DNA from: Liolophura sinensis
Lineage: Eukaryota; Mollusca; Polyplacophora; Chitonida; Chitonidae
NCBI RefSeq assembly: GCF_032854445.1
Contig: NW_027018488.1
Coordinates: 1-21,645, forward strand
Length of the DNA stretch: 21,645 nt
Direction: 5' to 3'
The notes beneath the pieces are model-generated. The model did not search any database. It was not told the origin of the DNA and saw nothing but the letters and a program-made list of their open reading frames with translations. The position numbers and the translations under genes are program-made. Below are positions 8,781 to 18,044 of the stretch, piece by piece (positions within the stretch are counted from its first letter, which is position 1; each line of letters starts with the position of its first letter).

Positions 8781-9600
8781 TTTACGCCATTTTGTTTCAC
8801 ACTGGGGAGGGTGTCCAGATTTCATTTAATCTTCTCTCCCTTGATAAGAATCGCTAAAAACAGCGAGTCCAAATAGCACTTATTTCCCACTGGGCATGTC
8901 CACTTGGACAAATGAACAGGTAAGTACATTGTACATGTCTATAAGCCAGCTAAGTTTATGCTTACCCTTCAATGCTAACATCCAATACAGTGCACAACAT
9001 GTAAGTGCCTCACAGTTACCCACAAAAACTGAACACTGAAGTCGGCAGCTCTCCCGCGCAATGGCAATTCAGGTCCAAGCTGAACTGACCAATGTTCCCT
9101 TACCTTGCATGAATATCATTGCAAAGACAATGGGCTCAAATAACTAAACCCTGTAAATCTTTTCAAACTCTACAGCACTTATTTAAGTGGAATTTATGCA
9201 TCCAATTATTACGAAAATGATGCAAAAAACAATTTGTGTCTCTCATTAATGAAGCAAGCTTCATAAAACTGCGAAAATTATTTCTCTACACCCCATACAT
9301 GTAGTTCTCACAGAATGTTTCAAAATTTTGGTCACAAAGGGAGTTGAAAAGGTTTTGGAATTAGGGCAGGCAGGAGTAATTCCCCACTAGCATGAAAACA
9401 CGCGTCATTTGCCTTATGTCTTATTACCTGCCCTCGACAATCTGATTTACGCTCATGTGAAACATGGTATTTCTTGGGAGTGGAATTTACTGATGGTATT
9501 TGGGATTATAGACACATGTATTCTAATCATCATCTCCTTGGGATGTCCACATTTATATTAATGTTGAGTCCCTTAAGACAGAGACTATTGTGTGTTATGT
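8781..9600. other. Stretch with one splice-like segment, no gene seen
   Basis: It contains the exon-like segment at 8849-8919 (listed separately), a short palindrome TGTCCA-CT-TGGACA near 8897, and minus donor-like CAAG|GTAAGG near 9113. Otherwise AT-rich and unrecognised. Confidence 0.4.
8849..8919 (+). other. Possible 71-nt exon with consensus donor
   Basis: The 3' edge is cag|gtaagt, a full donor consensus that is uncommon by chance. The 5' edge follows cttctctcccttgataag, a good polypyrimidine tract. One frame is open from 8851 to the donor and includes TYFPLGMSTWTNEQ; it needs one base carried from an upstream exon, so it cannot follow the 5900-5956 candidate directly. No family was recognised, and a noncoding exon or decoy is equally possible. 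Confidence 0.15.
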
Positions 9601-9602
9601 GT

Positions 9603-9893
9603 AAGTATTGCTATACATACAAAGCTCTGATCTGAACACAAGTACTGCTATAAATACAAAGTATTGCTTTAAATACCAAGTACTGCTTTAAATACCAAGT
9701 ATTGCTTTAAATACCAAGTATTGCTTTAAATACAAAGTATTGCTTTAAACACCAAATATTGCTTTACATACCAAGTATTGCTTCAAATACCAAGTATTGC
9801 TTCACATACAAAGTATTGCTTTCAATACCAAGTATTGCTTTACATACCAAGTTTTGCTTTACATGTAAATACAAAGTATTGCTTTACATACAA
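9603..9893. repeat. 19-bp minisatellite (aagtattgctttaaatacc)
   Basis: About 15 head-to-tail copies of AAGTATTGCTTTAAATACC with few substitutions (tactgc, cttcaa, cttaca variants). A 19-bp spacing is visible at 9670 and 9689. Near the right end a unit is interrupted by catgtaaat. Confidence 0.9.
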
Positions 9894-10369
9894 TTATTGT
9901 ATTAGTGAAGTTTTACACAAACTTCACATACATTCAAGTATACATGTACATGTACAGTAACAAAAGGCTCAGAAATTCACTACTACTAAATTGACAAAAA
10001 AAAAATAAAAAAAAAAAAATAATTATACACTCTACTGTCCAACTGAAATTGTGATGCCTACATACTTTGGATGTTCAACCCACAAGAAAATGGGCTTGAA
10101 CACCACAACCTGAAAAACAACAACGACCCAGATTCCACATAAGCATGCATTTTGTTACTTCACAATTTCACTTTTCACCACTACGATAACTGATACAAGC
10201 AAAATAAACTCACCAATCGGCTCTTGAAATCCAGAATCCACACTGCCCTTACATCCCATCAAAGCTGGAAAGATTAAAAGATTAAAGGATTAAAGGATGC
10301 AGAACTGCAATACGTTTAAAGTAAATCTTTTTGTATCTACGGGTACAGTACATGAGAATGGGCATTGCA
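9894..10369. other. Stretch with A-tract, no gene seen
   Basis: A-rich run at 9996-10019 (A9-T-A13-like). An 8-bp tandem, agattaaa/ggattaaa, occupies about 10271-10297. acatgtacatgtacag overlaps near 9943. No gene was seen. Confidence 0.5.
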
Positions 10370-10580
10370 TATACTGGCTGATTTGGTTAAGGTGCTGCCT
10401 CACTGTCACTTTCCCAGCCCTGACCGTAAGGTTGTGAGTTCAAATACAGCTATTGCTGCTTCAGTCAGAGCTTTATACAGTCAAGGGGTTTATCAGGTAC
10501 CTATAAAGGGTAGCTGGTTTACTCCAGGTACTTCAGTTTCCTCCACCTAAGGAAGCCTGACTGCTACCATATAAGTAAAC
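10370..10580 (+). mobile_element. tRNA-derived SINE, second subfamily
   Basis: TGGCTGATTTGGTTAAGG at 10375 is an A-box-like start, and GAGTTCAAATA at 10436-10446 is a B-box-like word. The body (tcaaggggtttatcaggtac, agtttcctccacctaagg, ctgactgctaccatataagt) leads to gccaccgtataagt-type sequence shared with the 3' end of the dominant SINE, but the tail itself is lost. A 61-codon frame across it is SINE translation. Confidence 0.6.
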
Positions 10581-11161
10581 AAGTCACTCAGAGAACACTC
10601 ACAGCTCGTCTGATTGAGCAGTTCGAAAACCTGCATGATGCTTGAGTCAGGTGATACGTTCAAATACTGGCCTCTAAATCAAATACTGACCTTTAAACCA
10701 AAAATAAAGTAGAATGACATTGTCATACACGTCAGATATTCACAGATATCATCTTTGTGAAAAATAGAGGTCTCAGTACATCCTAATACTGAAATATGTC
10801 TCCAATTTGCCCAGTTAGCTCCATGCATGGAAAGCATATTATGCTACGTACCTGAATGGGGGTAACTATGAAAACTATGGTAACTAATCAGATTGTTGTT
10901 ATTATTAAGCGTGTTGTTGTTTAGATGATATAAAAGATGTACACAAAGTTTCAGGGAAATTGGTGCAATACTTCAGCCAGATTTGCATGGACAAAATCTG
11001 TGTACAACCAAATAAAATAAATCAAAGTTTTGCCAAATTAACCTCTATGTGATATGATAGTAGTTGTGTATATCATGATACAGTTAGACATGCATGTATA
11101 TATGTGTGCTTGCTGTACAATGCCGCGCTTAGCAACTCACATGACAAACAAAGAGTCATTA
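10581..11161. other. Stretch with no gene seen
   Basis: AT-rich. A short local duplication, caaatactggcctctaaat / caaatactgacctttaaac, lies at 10660-10700. No coding or RNA gene signals. Confidence 0.4.
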
Positions 11162-11632
11162 AGGGTGGTTACATATATTGTGTCTTCTTGTGGCAGGGCA
11201 AACCCATGCTGTTAAAGTGCTGCCGCCACTGAAAGTATCATGCCGCAGACACCAGACAAGACACCTCATGCAGTCTATCAAATTATACTGACACTGGACC
11301 AACCAGTCATGCTTCCTAGCTCTAACCTCTCAGTGCTGACCGGCAAGTCAAGGCAGTAGCAAGTGCCATTTTTAAAGCCTTTGGTATGACCAGATGCCGG
11401 GTTTGATCCCAGCAAATGAAGGTAGAACACAATATTACCATATTTCTCCTGAAGTTCATCATTTTTCAACAGACACATTTTGTTTGATTCGAACCAATTT
11501 ATCCACCTTCACAAATAATATTTTTTTAAGGAAGTTTGATTGATTTTTATTTGAAAGAACTGAGGTGCGGACATCAAAAGGATCACTTGAACGTCCTTCT
11601 GTGCTTCTGAAAGTGCATTTTTACATGCCACT
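11162..11632 (+). repeat. Dispersed repeat of about 470 bp, copy A
   Basis: It aligns along its whole length with 14753-15221 in the same orientation. Shared landmarks in order: gtgtcttcttgtg, aagtgctgcc, tcatgccgcagacaccag, aaattatactgacactgg, ccaaccagt, ctctcagtgctga, gccatttttaaag, tttgatcccag, attaccatatttctcctgaa, gacacattttg, tttatccac, and gtgcttctgaaagtgcattt. Many substitutions and small indels show both copies are old. GGTTTGATCCC at 11399-11409 resembles a B box. No coding frame is shared, so a non-autonomous element is likely; its class is unknown. Confidence 0.85.
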
Positions 11633-11877
11633 GCGTTGTGTACGGAGATCACCCCACGCCAGGTGTGTTATCTTTAATCAGTACAGGTGGGTGATTAACT
11701 GTATAATCTGCATGTACATCTACACTGTACATGTCATTCTCCAGTCTGGTCTCACTTTTACACACACACGTTGTCTAAAAGTACGTATAATGGTGTAAAA
11801 TAGAGGTACATGAGTAAATCAGACGAAATCTGGTACAAAATTACACAAGATTCTACCATTTTGATTCTACACCATCA

Positions 11878-12062
11878 CCTTTATGTTGGGGGCAAACATT
11901 ATGCTGGGAGTAAGCTGCAACCATCCGCAGGTTGCAAGCAGATCTTCCCACGTATGACTGGAGAGAAATCCAGCATGACTTGAACTCACAGTGTCTGATT
12001 TGATGAGAGACTCCAGAGTCATTGTGCTGTGCCAGCACATTAACCACTGGGCCAGCACAGTC
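11878..12062 (-). mobile_element. SINE copy lacking its 3' tail
   Basis: In reverse it carries the head and middle of the dominant SINE: aacattatgctgggag, accatccgcaggttgc, agatcttcccacgtatgact, atccagcatgacttgaactc, gatgagagactccagagtca and attaaccactgggccag. The region corresponding to tattcttgagtacggcgtaa and the A/T tail is absent at the left end. SINEs normally lose the 5' end, so a later deletion or another insertion route is implied. Confidence 0.8.
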
Positions 12063-12142
12063 CTCCATTTTCACTAATTACAGTCATCGATACTCAAGTT
12101 TCAGAGTTTGGACTAAACTACTGCACTCTGCCAAATCTTGAG

Positions 12143-12388
12143 CTAACCACAAAAAGATGACAAATCAAATTTTGTCAAAAAAACGTCAAACATGCATTTT
12201 TTGGGAGCATCCATGCTTTTTGCATTAGATAGCTCAATACAAACACACAGCCTCATTGGGCAAAAGGCACGACTTGTTAATTTTCCTAAATTACAAATGT
12301 GCCATACTTTAAAATTGAGTACGAATACATGAGACTCACAAGGATAGTTATTTGACATTGTTACGTCGTTTGTCTGGGATACAATCAA
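12143..12388 (-). other. Cys-rich open frame, coding status unclear
   Basis: The frame has 81 codons, ends in TAG and starts just downstream of a second acceptor-like tttgattgtatcccag| on the minus strand. The translation is fairly diverse, with eight cysteines (for example AFCPMRLCVCIELSNAKSMD). It lies directly downstream of the strong acceptor at 12495 but in a different frame. It could be 3' UTR of the candidate below, a separate terminal exon, or chance. No family was recognised. Confidence 0.15.
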
Positions 12389-12460
12389 AGAAATTACGAT
12401 GAGTGCTGTCTACACCCCTTGACTGTGCGTCCGGGTCATGGAACGTCAATCCCAGCATGC

Positions 12461-12495
12461 CTAGCCTTCAAGGACAGCGGACAAGTAGGTCACAC
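12461..12495 (-). CDS. Possible terminal coding exon behind the best splice acceptor
   Basis: On the minus strand taatttatcttttcctttg plus tttcag precedes the exon, the best polypyrimidine tract and AG I found. The frame taking one carried base reads G-VTYLSAVLEG then TAG at 12461-12463. The other frames stop within a few codons, so a coding exon would have to be terminal. Phase matches the donor at 18808 (one base carried). The next 120 bp are locally CpG-rich and hold another short ATG frame that begins MLGLTFHDPDAQSRG. Coding status is inference. Confidence 0.2.
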
Positions 12496-12675
12496 CTGAA
12501 ACAAAGGAAAAGATAAATTAATTATTCAACCGCACAAAGCCTCGTTAAGTGCTTAGTGACACTAACTAACACGTCACAAGGAGTGAGAGAGGGGAATCTA
12601 CATGCACATCTTCATAATAAAAATCACTAATGCCTTCTCATCCAAGCAGACCACCCTTTGCATATTTCAAATACA

Positions 12676-12748
12676 GCTGGACGCCGTGGTATCAGTGAAA
12701 TACTCTTGAGTACGGAATATTAACACCAATCAAATTAATAAATAAATA
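12676..12748 (+). mobile_element. 5'-truncated SINE, 3' end only
   Basis: gacgccgtggtatcagtgaa, then atactcttgagtacgg, aacaccaatcaaatt and an aataaataaat tail. About 70 bp of the 3' end, in the same orientation as the full copy at 14405. Confidence 0.8.
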
Positions 12749-13168
12749 TTCCAAAAAAAAAGTTTCCCAGAATTCAATACACATGCATCAATAGTGCATG
12801 TACGAGGAACAGTTCCGTGCCAGCAGTGCATGCTTGGGACCCATCAATTACAATTGTTGTTTTTCAGGCAGAATACTGTAAATCTTTTTTTAATGTCGAA
12901 AGAGGGTTTAGATATAAAAAATCAAAGTTGAAACAATCTTCTAATTTGTGCAAAATGAAGACTGTCTTAGCCGGTTATTCATCCTCAATTAAGACATTCA
13001 TGCATTTACACAATCGGAAAGCCATGAAACACAGAAAAATGATAAAAACATTTATGGGGGATTTTTTTGACCATTTTTGGATTTTTAGCATTGGAATTGC
13101 CCATAATACACAAAGTCACATTGGTGTTCCCTTACTGTGCAGCATGTCTAGAAACATATCACAACCAT
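12749..13168. other. Stretch with one weak open frame
   Basis: A 121-codon + frame (12817-13182) is Lys, Phe and Ser rich, typical of an AT-rich chance ORF. A plausible acceptor, gttgtttttcag|, lies at 12857 inside it, but no matching donor and no conserved motif were seen. It runs into the 104-bp tandem repeat. Confidence 0.35.
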
Positions 13169-13482
13169 GCGAAACGCCCTGAACAATTACAGTACTTGTA
13201 CAGGTGTTAAAGTAGCTAACACACCAACTGATCCTGTGCGTGCAGGTAGAGTCTACGTTTGTCATACCATAACCACGCGAAATGGCTGAATTACAGTACT
13301 TATACAGGTGTTAAAGTAGCTAACACACCAACTGATCCTGTGCGTGCAGGTAAAGTCTACGTTTGTCATACCATAACCACGCGAAATGGCTGAATTACAG
13401 TACTTATACAGGTGTTAAAGTAGCTAACACACCAACAGATCCTGTGTGTGCAGGTAAAGTCTATATCCGTTATATCCTCACA
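13169..13482. repeat. Three tandem copies of a 104-bp unit
   Basis: Units start at 13169 (108 nt, most diverged), 13277 and 13381, each with gcgaaa, ttacagtactt(a/g)tacagg, GTGTTA-aagtagc-TAACAC, accaac(t/a)gatcctgtg and gtgcaggta(a/g)agtct. Units 2 and 3 are almost identical for their first 80 bp, so this is a recent duplication. Each unit holds a perfect 6-bp hairpin and a cag|gta(a/g)ag donor-like word. Confidence 0.9.
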
Positions 13483-14404
13483 TTAAAACTGCGGTCCGCA
13501 TAACGTTAATACAATGCCAAGCAAATATTAATTAGTGCATTGCTCAAATTCATGAGTCCACTGATATATATATATATATAGAACAGAGATTACACAGCCT
13601 AGACTTGCATTAATTTAATTTCATGCAGTGTGAACAATGCACTGTTCTAGTTTGTGTGCAGGCAAGCGAAAAATCACACGAACACGACTGAACCCAGGTG
13701 TTCGATACATGTATGCATCTACGGTTAATCATAGCTGAAAAACAAGATTGACCAAAAGATACATAATTCTGACTTTCGTGGAATAATTTAAGACTAAGAG
13801 TGTTACAGGCTAAAGGTCTACATAAAACAACTGAATAAAGGCTTGGAGCCAGATGTTATCACAATTCTGATTCTGAAGCCTTATTTTTTTTAATACCTGC
13901 CCCGTGTATCAATTCAGCTGATTATAAAATTATCAGTGGTGAAAACTGTGTACCCTAGACTTAAAATTTCGCCCCGCAAAAGTGCATTTTTAAAGGCAAA
14001 TAAATGTCATAAAGTATTATTTTTAGTCTTCAACTTACAATTCTCCAGTAAAATATAATCCAATGTTCCAAGCAAACCTAAAAACACCTTTCTAAATGTC
14101 TACAGAACTCTCAGAATCAGGAAAATTGGACGAGATTTTGGGTTATCTGAGACACTTACATGTAAAAAATCCCAAATACATTGTACAACTTTACAAAATA
14201 ACTGTCAATTTAGGCTACAAATATTCTACAACATCTAAACAACATAAACACCTGAGTTTTTTTTTTTTTTCTGTGAGTGATTAGACCACTTTGTCTTAAA
14301 AGCATGAATCCCTATTCATCCGTGTCTCAAGTACACAACAAAACAGTACAAAAGGCCGCATTATATTGTGTCTACTTGATGTGGAATATACACGTATGTG
14401 GGGG
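13483..14404. other. Stretch with microsatellites, no gene seen
   Basis: An (AT) run occupies 13564-13580 and a T14 run 14257-14270. A 62-codon + frame at 14096-14284 runs into the T-tract and has no recognised domain. Confidence 0.45.
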
Positions 14405-14676
14405 GGCCTCCGTGGGCTCAGTCGGTTAGTGCGCTAGCGCAGCGTAACGACCTAGGAGTCTCTCACCAATGTGGTCGCTGTGAGATCAAGTCCAGCTCAT
14501 GCTGGCTTCCTACTGAGCCGTACGTGGGAAGGTCTGCCCGCAGCCTGCGGATGGTCATGGGTTTCCGATGGGCTATGCCCGGTTTCTACCCACCATAATG
14601 CTGACCGCAGCCGTATAAGTGAAATATTCTTGAGTACGGCGTAAAACACCAATCAAATAAATAAAAAAATAAATAT
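14405..14676 (+). mobile_element. Full-length tRNA-derived SINE
   Basis: The only complete copy of the dominant family. The head has an A box (tgggctcagtcggttagtgc, near 14413) and a B-box-like agatcaagtcc at 14483-14493, about 70 bp apart. The middle (gctggcttcctactgagccg, acgtgggaaggtctgcccgc, agcctgcggatggtcatgg) leads to the conserved 3' end (agtgaaatattcttgagtac, ggcgtaaaacaccaatcaaa) and a tail of AAATAAAT words. Possible target-site duplication: acgtatgt at 14392-14399 and 14683-14690, within longer similar flanks. Transcription by Pol III and movement by a partner LINE are family knowledge. The 66-codon frame across it is not a gene. Confidence 0.9.
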
Positions 14677-14752
14677 ACATGTACGTATGTATACTTGGAG
14701 TTTTTGTCCCACTTAACAATTTTTTATTGATATAACGACAAGAGGTAATTAG

Positions 14753-15221
14753 GAGGGTGTATGTAGTGAATATACTGTGTCTTCTTGTGACAGGGCGAGT
14801 ACAGGCTGCCTAAGTGCTGCCTTCACTGAAGTATCATGCCAAAGACACCAGGTATGACACCTCACCCACACCCATATATCACATTATACTGACACCTGGC
14901 CAACCAGTGAGGTTGGTCTAATCTCCCAGTGCTGAGCACCAAGGAAGGCAGCAGCAAGTACCATTTTTAAAGTATCGATATGACCAGACCCAGGTTTGAT
15001 CTCATCATATATATGTAGGACATGATATTACCATATTTCTCCTGAAGTGTATCATTTTGCAAGTGACACATTTTGCTTGTTTCGAACAGATTTATCCACT
15101 TTATAGGGCCACTTGAGATTTTTTTATGAAGTATGACTAAATATTTAATTGACAGAAATGATTTGTCAACATTTGATGGTCCATATGTGCTTCTGAAAGC
15201 GCATTTTTACACGCCAAACTT
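14753..15221 (+). repeat. Dispersed repeat of about 470 bp, copy B
   Basis: Same orientation and order of landmarks as copy A at 11162-11632, ending gtgcttctgaaagcgcattt then ttacacgcc. It begins about 75 bp after the full-length SINE. A further B-box-like GGTTTGATCCC at 15282-15292, followed by gaggtctcccgac, lies beyond the shared part and may belong to a longer version of the element. Confidence 0.85.
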
Positions 15222-15380
15222 AAGGTGAAAAGTATGTACATAATGCATGCATGTAATGATCCCCAAACCGACCTCACCCCAGGTTTGATCCCGAGGTCTC
15301 CCGACTTTGTGATGTGGATATAAACTGAATCAAGTAGACCCTATGTCCAGATTACACTAGTATATTTAGCACATGTGCAT

Positions 15381-15383
15381 GTA

Positions 15384-15433
<50 letters not shown>
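15381..15433. repeat. Compound (GT)n(AT)n microsatellite
   Basis: About 14 GT units run straight into about 12 AT units. GT tracts can adopt Z-DNA and AT tracts can form cruciforms. A shorter compound tract of the opposite order, (AT)n(GT)n, is at 16834-16858. Confidence 0.95.
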
Positions 15434-16505
15434 AACATGTACATAAACAAACAATGAATCAATGTTACTGAACATAGTAAACATTGTGTGATATATATAC
15501 TGTACTGTATGTTTAGATGGCGACAGCGTGAAGTCTAAATATAGTCAAAAGGCAGACTGTAACAAGATGAACAGTGTAAACATATAAATAGTTCGCGTGA
15601 AATACGGACATATGTATAACACATGCTCTTACATAATACAGATTATCTCATACAGGAAGACAGGGAAAAGATACGTAATGTATTTCCAATTCTCTGCACG
15701 GCTGTTGATATTGAAAAAAGTATTTCCGCAAATGCAATTCAATGTCAGAATTCTGACACCTGATTCAAGCTCTTTACAAATCGCCTTCTTCTGTAAATAC
15801 GTGGACTTGGACAATGCTGGTCAACATTGGCTTGGAAAGTTAAGAAAAGAGCAGCAAGAGATTCTGCAATCTAAGGAAATTTTTACCTTAGCTGTTTCAA
15901 TTTGTGTCCCTAATATCATTACCACATACAATCTATTTATCACCATAACCAGCCAAAAGGGACATTACTTTACCACCAATTCCCTTTTGGCTTGTAAACT
16001 GAACACATCCTATTAATATGGAATGCCTAACATACCTGCACTACATGTAGACAGGACCTAATGTTTACAAGCAATAAATCCTAAATACATGATGTGACCT
16101 GAATAAAAGATTAATACATGTAGGGCAAAATGCCAGACAGAGGTGGACGGGGTACATACAAAACATAGAAGTGCATGTAGTGCAATGTAAGTTACATATC
16201 TGTTTATGTTTCTCTTCACAATGAAGAAAAACTCTTTCCTTGCACTTCTTAGAAAATTTCACTCCGCAATTTTCAAAAATTCAATGCACAAAAACAAAAG
16301 TAAAATGCTGATTTACATTACGTAGAAGGAGACCTCAATTACAAATTCTGTAATTATGCAAAAAGTGTAATATCTTTACATACAAGAAGCACAATTCACA
16401 CATATATAGTGTTTTGAAGGACAAACTGAGGACTGATGATTTTGATTCTTCTACACCTGTAGCTCTTAAAAACAGAATCGTGAGATGCTAGATTTCAATG
16501 CCTTT
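15434..16505. other. Stretch with weak open frames, no gene seen
   Basis: The longest non-repetitive frame of the window, 139 codons from a GTG at 15597 to 16016 on +, lies here, with a 61-codon frame antisense to it (15629-15814). Neither has an ATG in good context or a recognisable motif. The + frame is rich in Ile, Tyr and Phe. I treat both as chance ORFs. Confidence 0.4.
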
Positions 16506-16507
16506 AA

Positions 16508-16632
16508 ACAGCCAGCAACCTGTGTAATGGTCATGGGTTTCCCCCCCGGGTTCCTTCCACTGTAATGCATATACGTACATGTGAAATATTCTTGAGTACG
16601 GCATAAAACACCAATGAAATAAGTACATAAAT
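16508..16632 (+). mobile_element. 5'-truncated SINE
   Basis: cagccagcaacctgtgtaat, ggtcatgggtttccccc and gggttccttccactgtaatg lead to gtgaaatattcttgagtac, ggcataaaacaccaatgaaa and a short AAGTACATAAAT tail. The head is missing. Confidence 0.85.
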
Positions 16633-16833
16633 TCAGTGCCTAAAGAATGGATGTTCTTTGAAGAAAACAGATGAAAGCACAGTCAATCAGGTATGGCACT
16701 TGTTACAGTTGTATATATTTTGAAAAACTACTGTACGAGGGCGACACATTTTCAATGTTATCTTGTTTGCATGTAGATTAAATCTTGATAGGGTTACCTA
16801 ATACATACACATTTTGCCATGACCTATATTGGC

Positions 16834-16858
16834 ATATATATGTGTGTGTGTGTGTGTA
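16834..16858. repeat. (AT)n(GT)n microsatellite
   Basis: Four AT units followed by about eight GT units. Confidence 0.9.
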
Positions 16859-17040
16859 TTGCAGTGTATGTTGTGGTAGACAGTCTAATAATCTTGGAAG
16901 AATTAACTCAATAAATGACAAAGTTTAAAACAATGGCACTTAATAACAAATTACAATTCTGAGGATGGTGCACAGAACGACAAACTATTTGTATACAAGT
17001 ACATAAGTGTACATGCACTGAAATGCTCCAGTTTTTGCAC

Positions 17041-17116
17041 CAGGTTTATTTTGACCGTAGCGCCTACCTGCCAGTGGTATCAACATCAACTGTCTAGACC
17101 ACTTGGCCATTAGGGC
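17041..17116 (-). other. tRNA-like sequence, probably a SINE head or tRNA relic
   Basis: On the minus strand ATGGCCAAGTGGTCTAGACA (17110-17091) is a very good A box of the Leu/Ser tRNA type. About 40 nt further on, GGTCAAAATAAACC (17056-17043) is a weak B box. The total span of about 76 nt fits a tRNA, but no acceptor stem pairing is evident and the B box is damaged. A degenerate SINE head is likelier than a working tRNA. Confidence 0.3.
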
Positions 17117-17312
17117 GTAGCTATTACAGTATAGGCGAAATCCTGCAACAGATCATGGGCCTGCCACAGAATTCCTTGTTCCCCTGCTAGCTGGGGTAAC
17201 ATATCACAGCAGGCTATTTGGTCTTCACATGTACAGTATGATGGTTGACAGGTCAATACTAAAGTAAATGCACAGCTATATCCCATAGCAAGGAATACAG
17301 AGTCAGAAGTAC

Positions 17313-17440
17313 ATTTATTATTTATTTATTTGATTGGTGTTTTACGCCGTACTCAAGAATATTTCACTTATACGCTGGCCACCGTCGCATAAGTGAAATA
17401 TTCTTGAGTACGGCGTAAAACAACAATCAAAATACAAAAG
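17313..17440. mobile_element. Foldback made of two SINE 3' ends
   Basis: The left arm at 17330-17371 and the right arm at 17389-17430 are 42 bp each with a single mismatch, around a 17-nt spacer (acgctggccaccgtcgc). Both arms are the SINE 3' end (gtgttttacgccgtactcaa and its complement). The left arm has a full attattatttatttatttg tail outside it, and the right arm ends caaaatacaaaag. The result is a near-perfect palindrome able to form a hairpin or cruciform. Confidence 0.9.
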
Positions 17441-18040
17441 GAGGTGCATCAATTTAGAGTGATACCATACATGTGCATATGCTTGTGCATAAACTATGAA
17501 AAACGAATATAACCACGTATTTGGACACAGCCAAGACATCAGCATGATCTTTGACTTCCTGCAACATCTTAACTTACCCGATAGCATACCCGATGTACGT
17601 GTAAAACTACGAGTCGCTTGGAAGTGATTATTTATTTTTTCAGCGATACGTAAATACTGTTGACAGTTTCAGATACAGTCGTTCTTGCTTATATGATTTT
17701 TGAAAAGTAAAATTTGTAGTGCTGCTCCTTTATGAAAAATGTAACAGGTGCCTGACAAAAAATTAGTTAATGGTGTACATATTCAACACACACAATTGGA
17801 CTCAAGCACATGATCCCACTGGTCAATGGCTGAGCGACTAATGCGGCTTAAGCTGGATATAATACCCAGAGGCAGCCTGGATAGTACACATGGATAGTAC
17901 GAGGAGGAGACACTCATACCTATAGCTCATGAAGGTGCTGAATGTTGATGTCAACAGCATGAAAATTACACTTATGAAAGTTAAGATCATGGGGAAGATG
18001 ATGAGAATTAGTGGAGTTACGTGTACAAGGAAACTTTATG
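17441..18040. other. Stretch with no gene seen
   Basis: Unrecognised sequence. An 81-codon minus frame at 17342-17587 reads out of the SINE foldback (its C-terminus is SINE translation). A-box-like tggctgagcgactaatgcgg at 17827 has no convincing B box. Confidence 0.4.
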
Positions 18041-18044
18041 TGTA

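Noticed and set aside
12817-13182. 121-codon + frame as a gene or exon
   Set aside because: Rich in Lys, Phe and Ser, as expected in AT-rich DNA. It runs into the 104-bp tandem repeat; the internal acceptor-like site has no partner donor.
14398-14598. 66-codon + frame over the full-length SINE
   Set aside because: It lies entirely in a tRNA-derived noncoding element; similar peptides appear wherever this SINE is translated.
14753-15221. Pair of 470-bp repeats as LTRs of one retrotransposon
   Set aside because: The copies are heavily diverged, lack TG...CA ends, and the 3.1 kb between them holds unrelated SINEs and tandem repeats with no gag-pol-like frame.
15597-16016. 139-codon + frame as a gene
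   Set aside because: It starts at GTG, has chance-like Ile, Tyr, Phe and Lys composition, has another open frame antisense to it, and shows no motif or splice context I can defend.
17827-17880. tggctgagcgactaatgcgg as a tRNA gene or SINE head
   Set aside because: It is A-box-like, but there is no B box at a suitable distance and no stem pairing.
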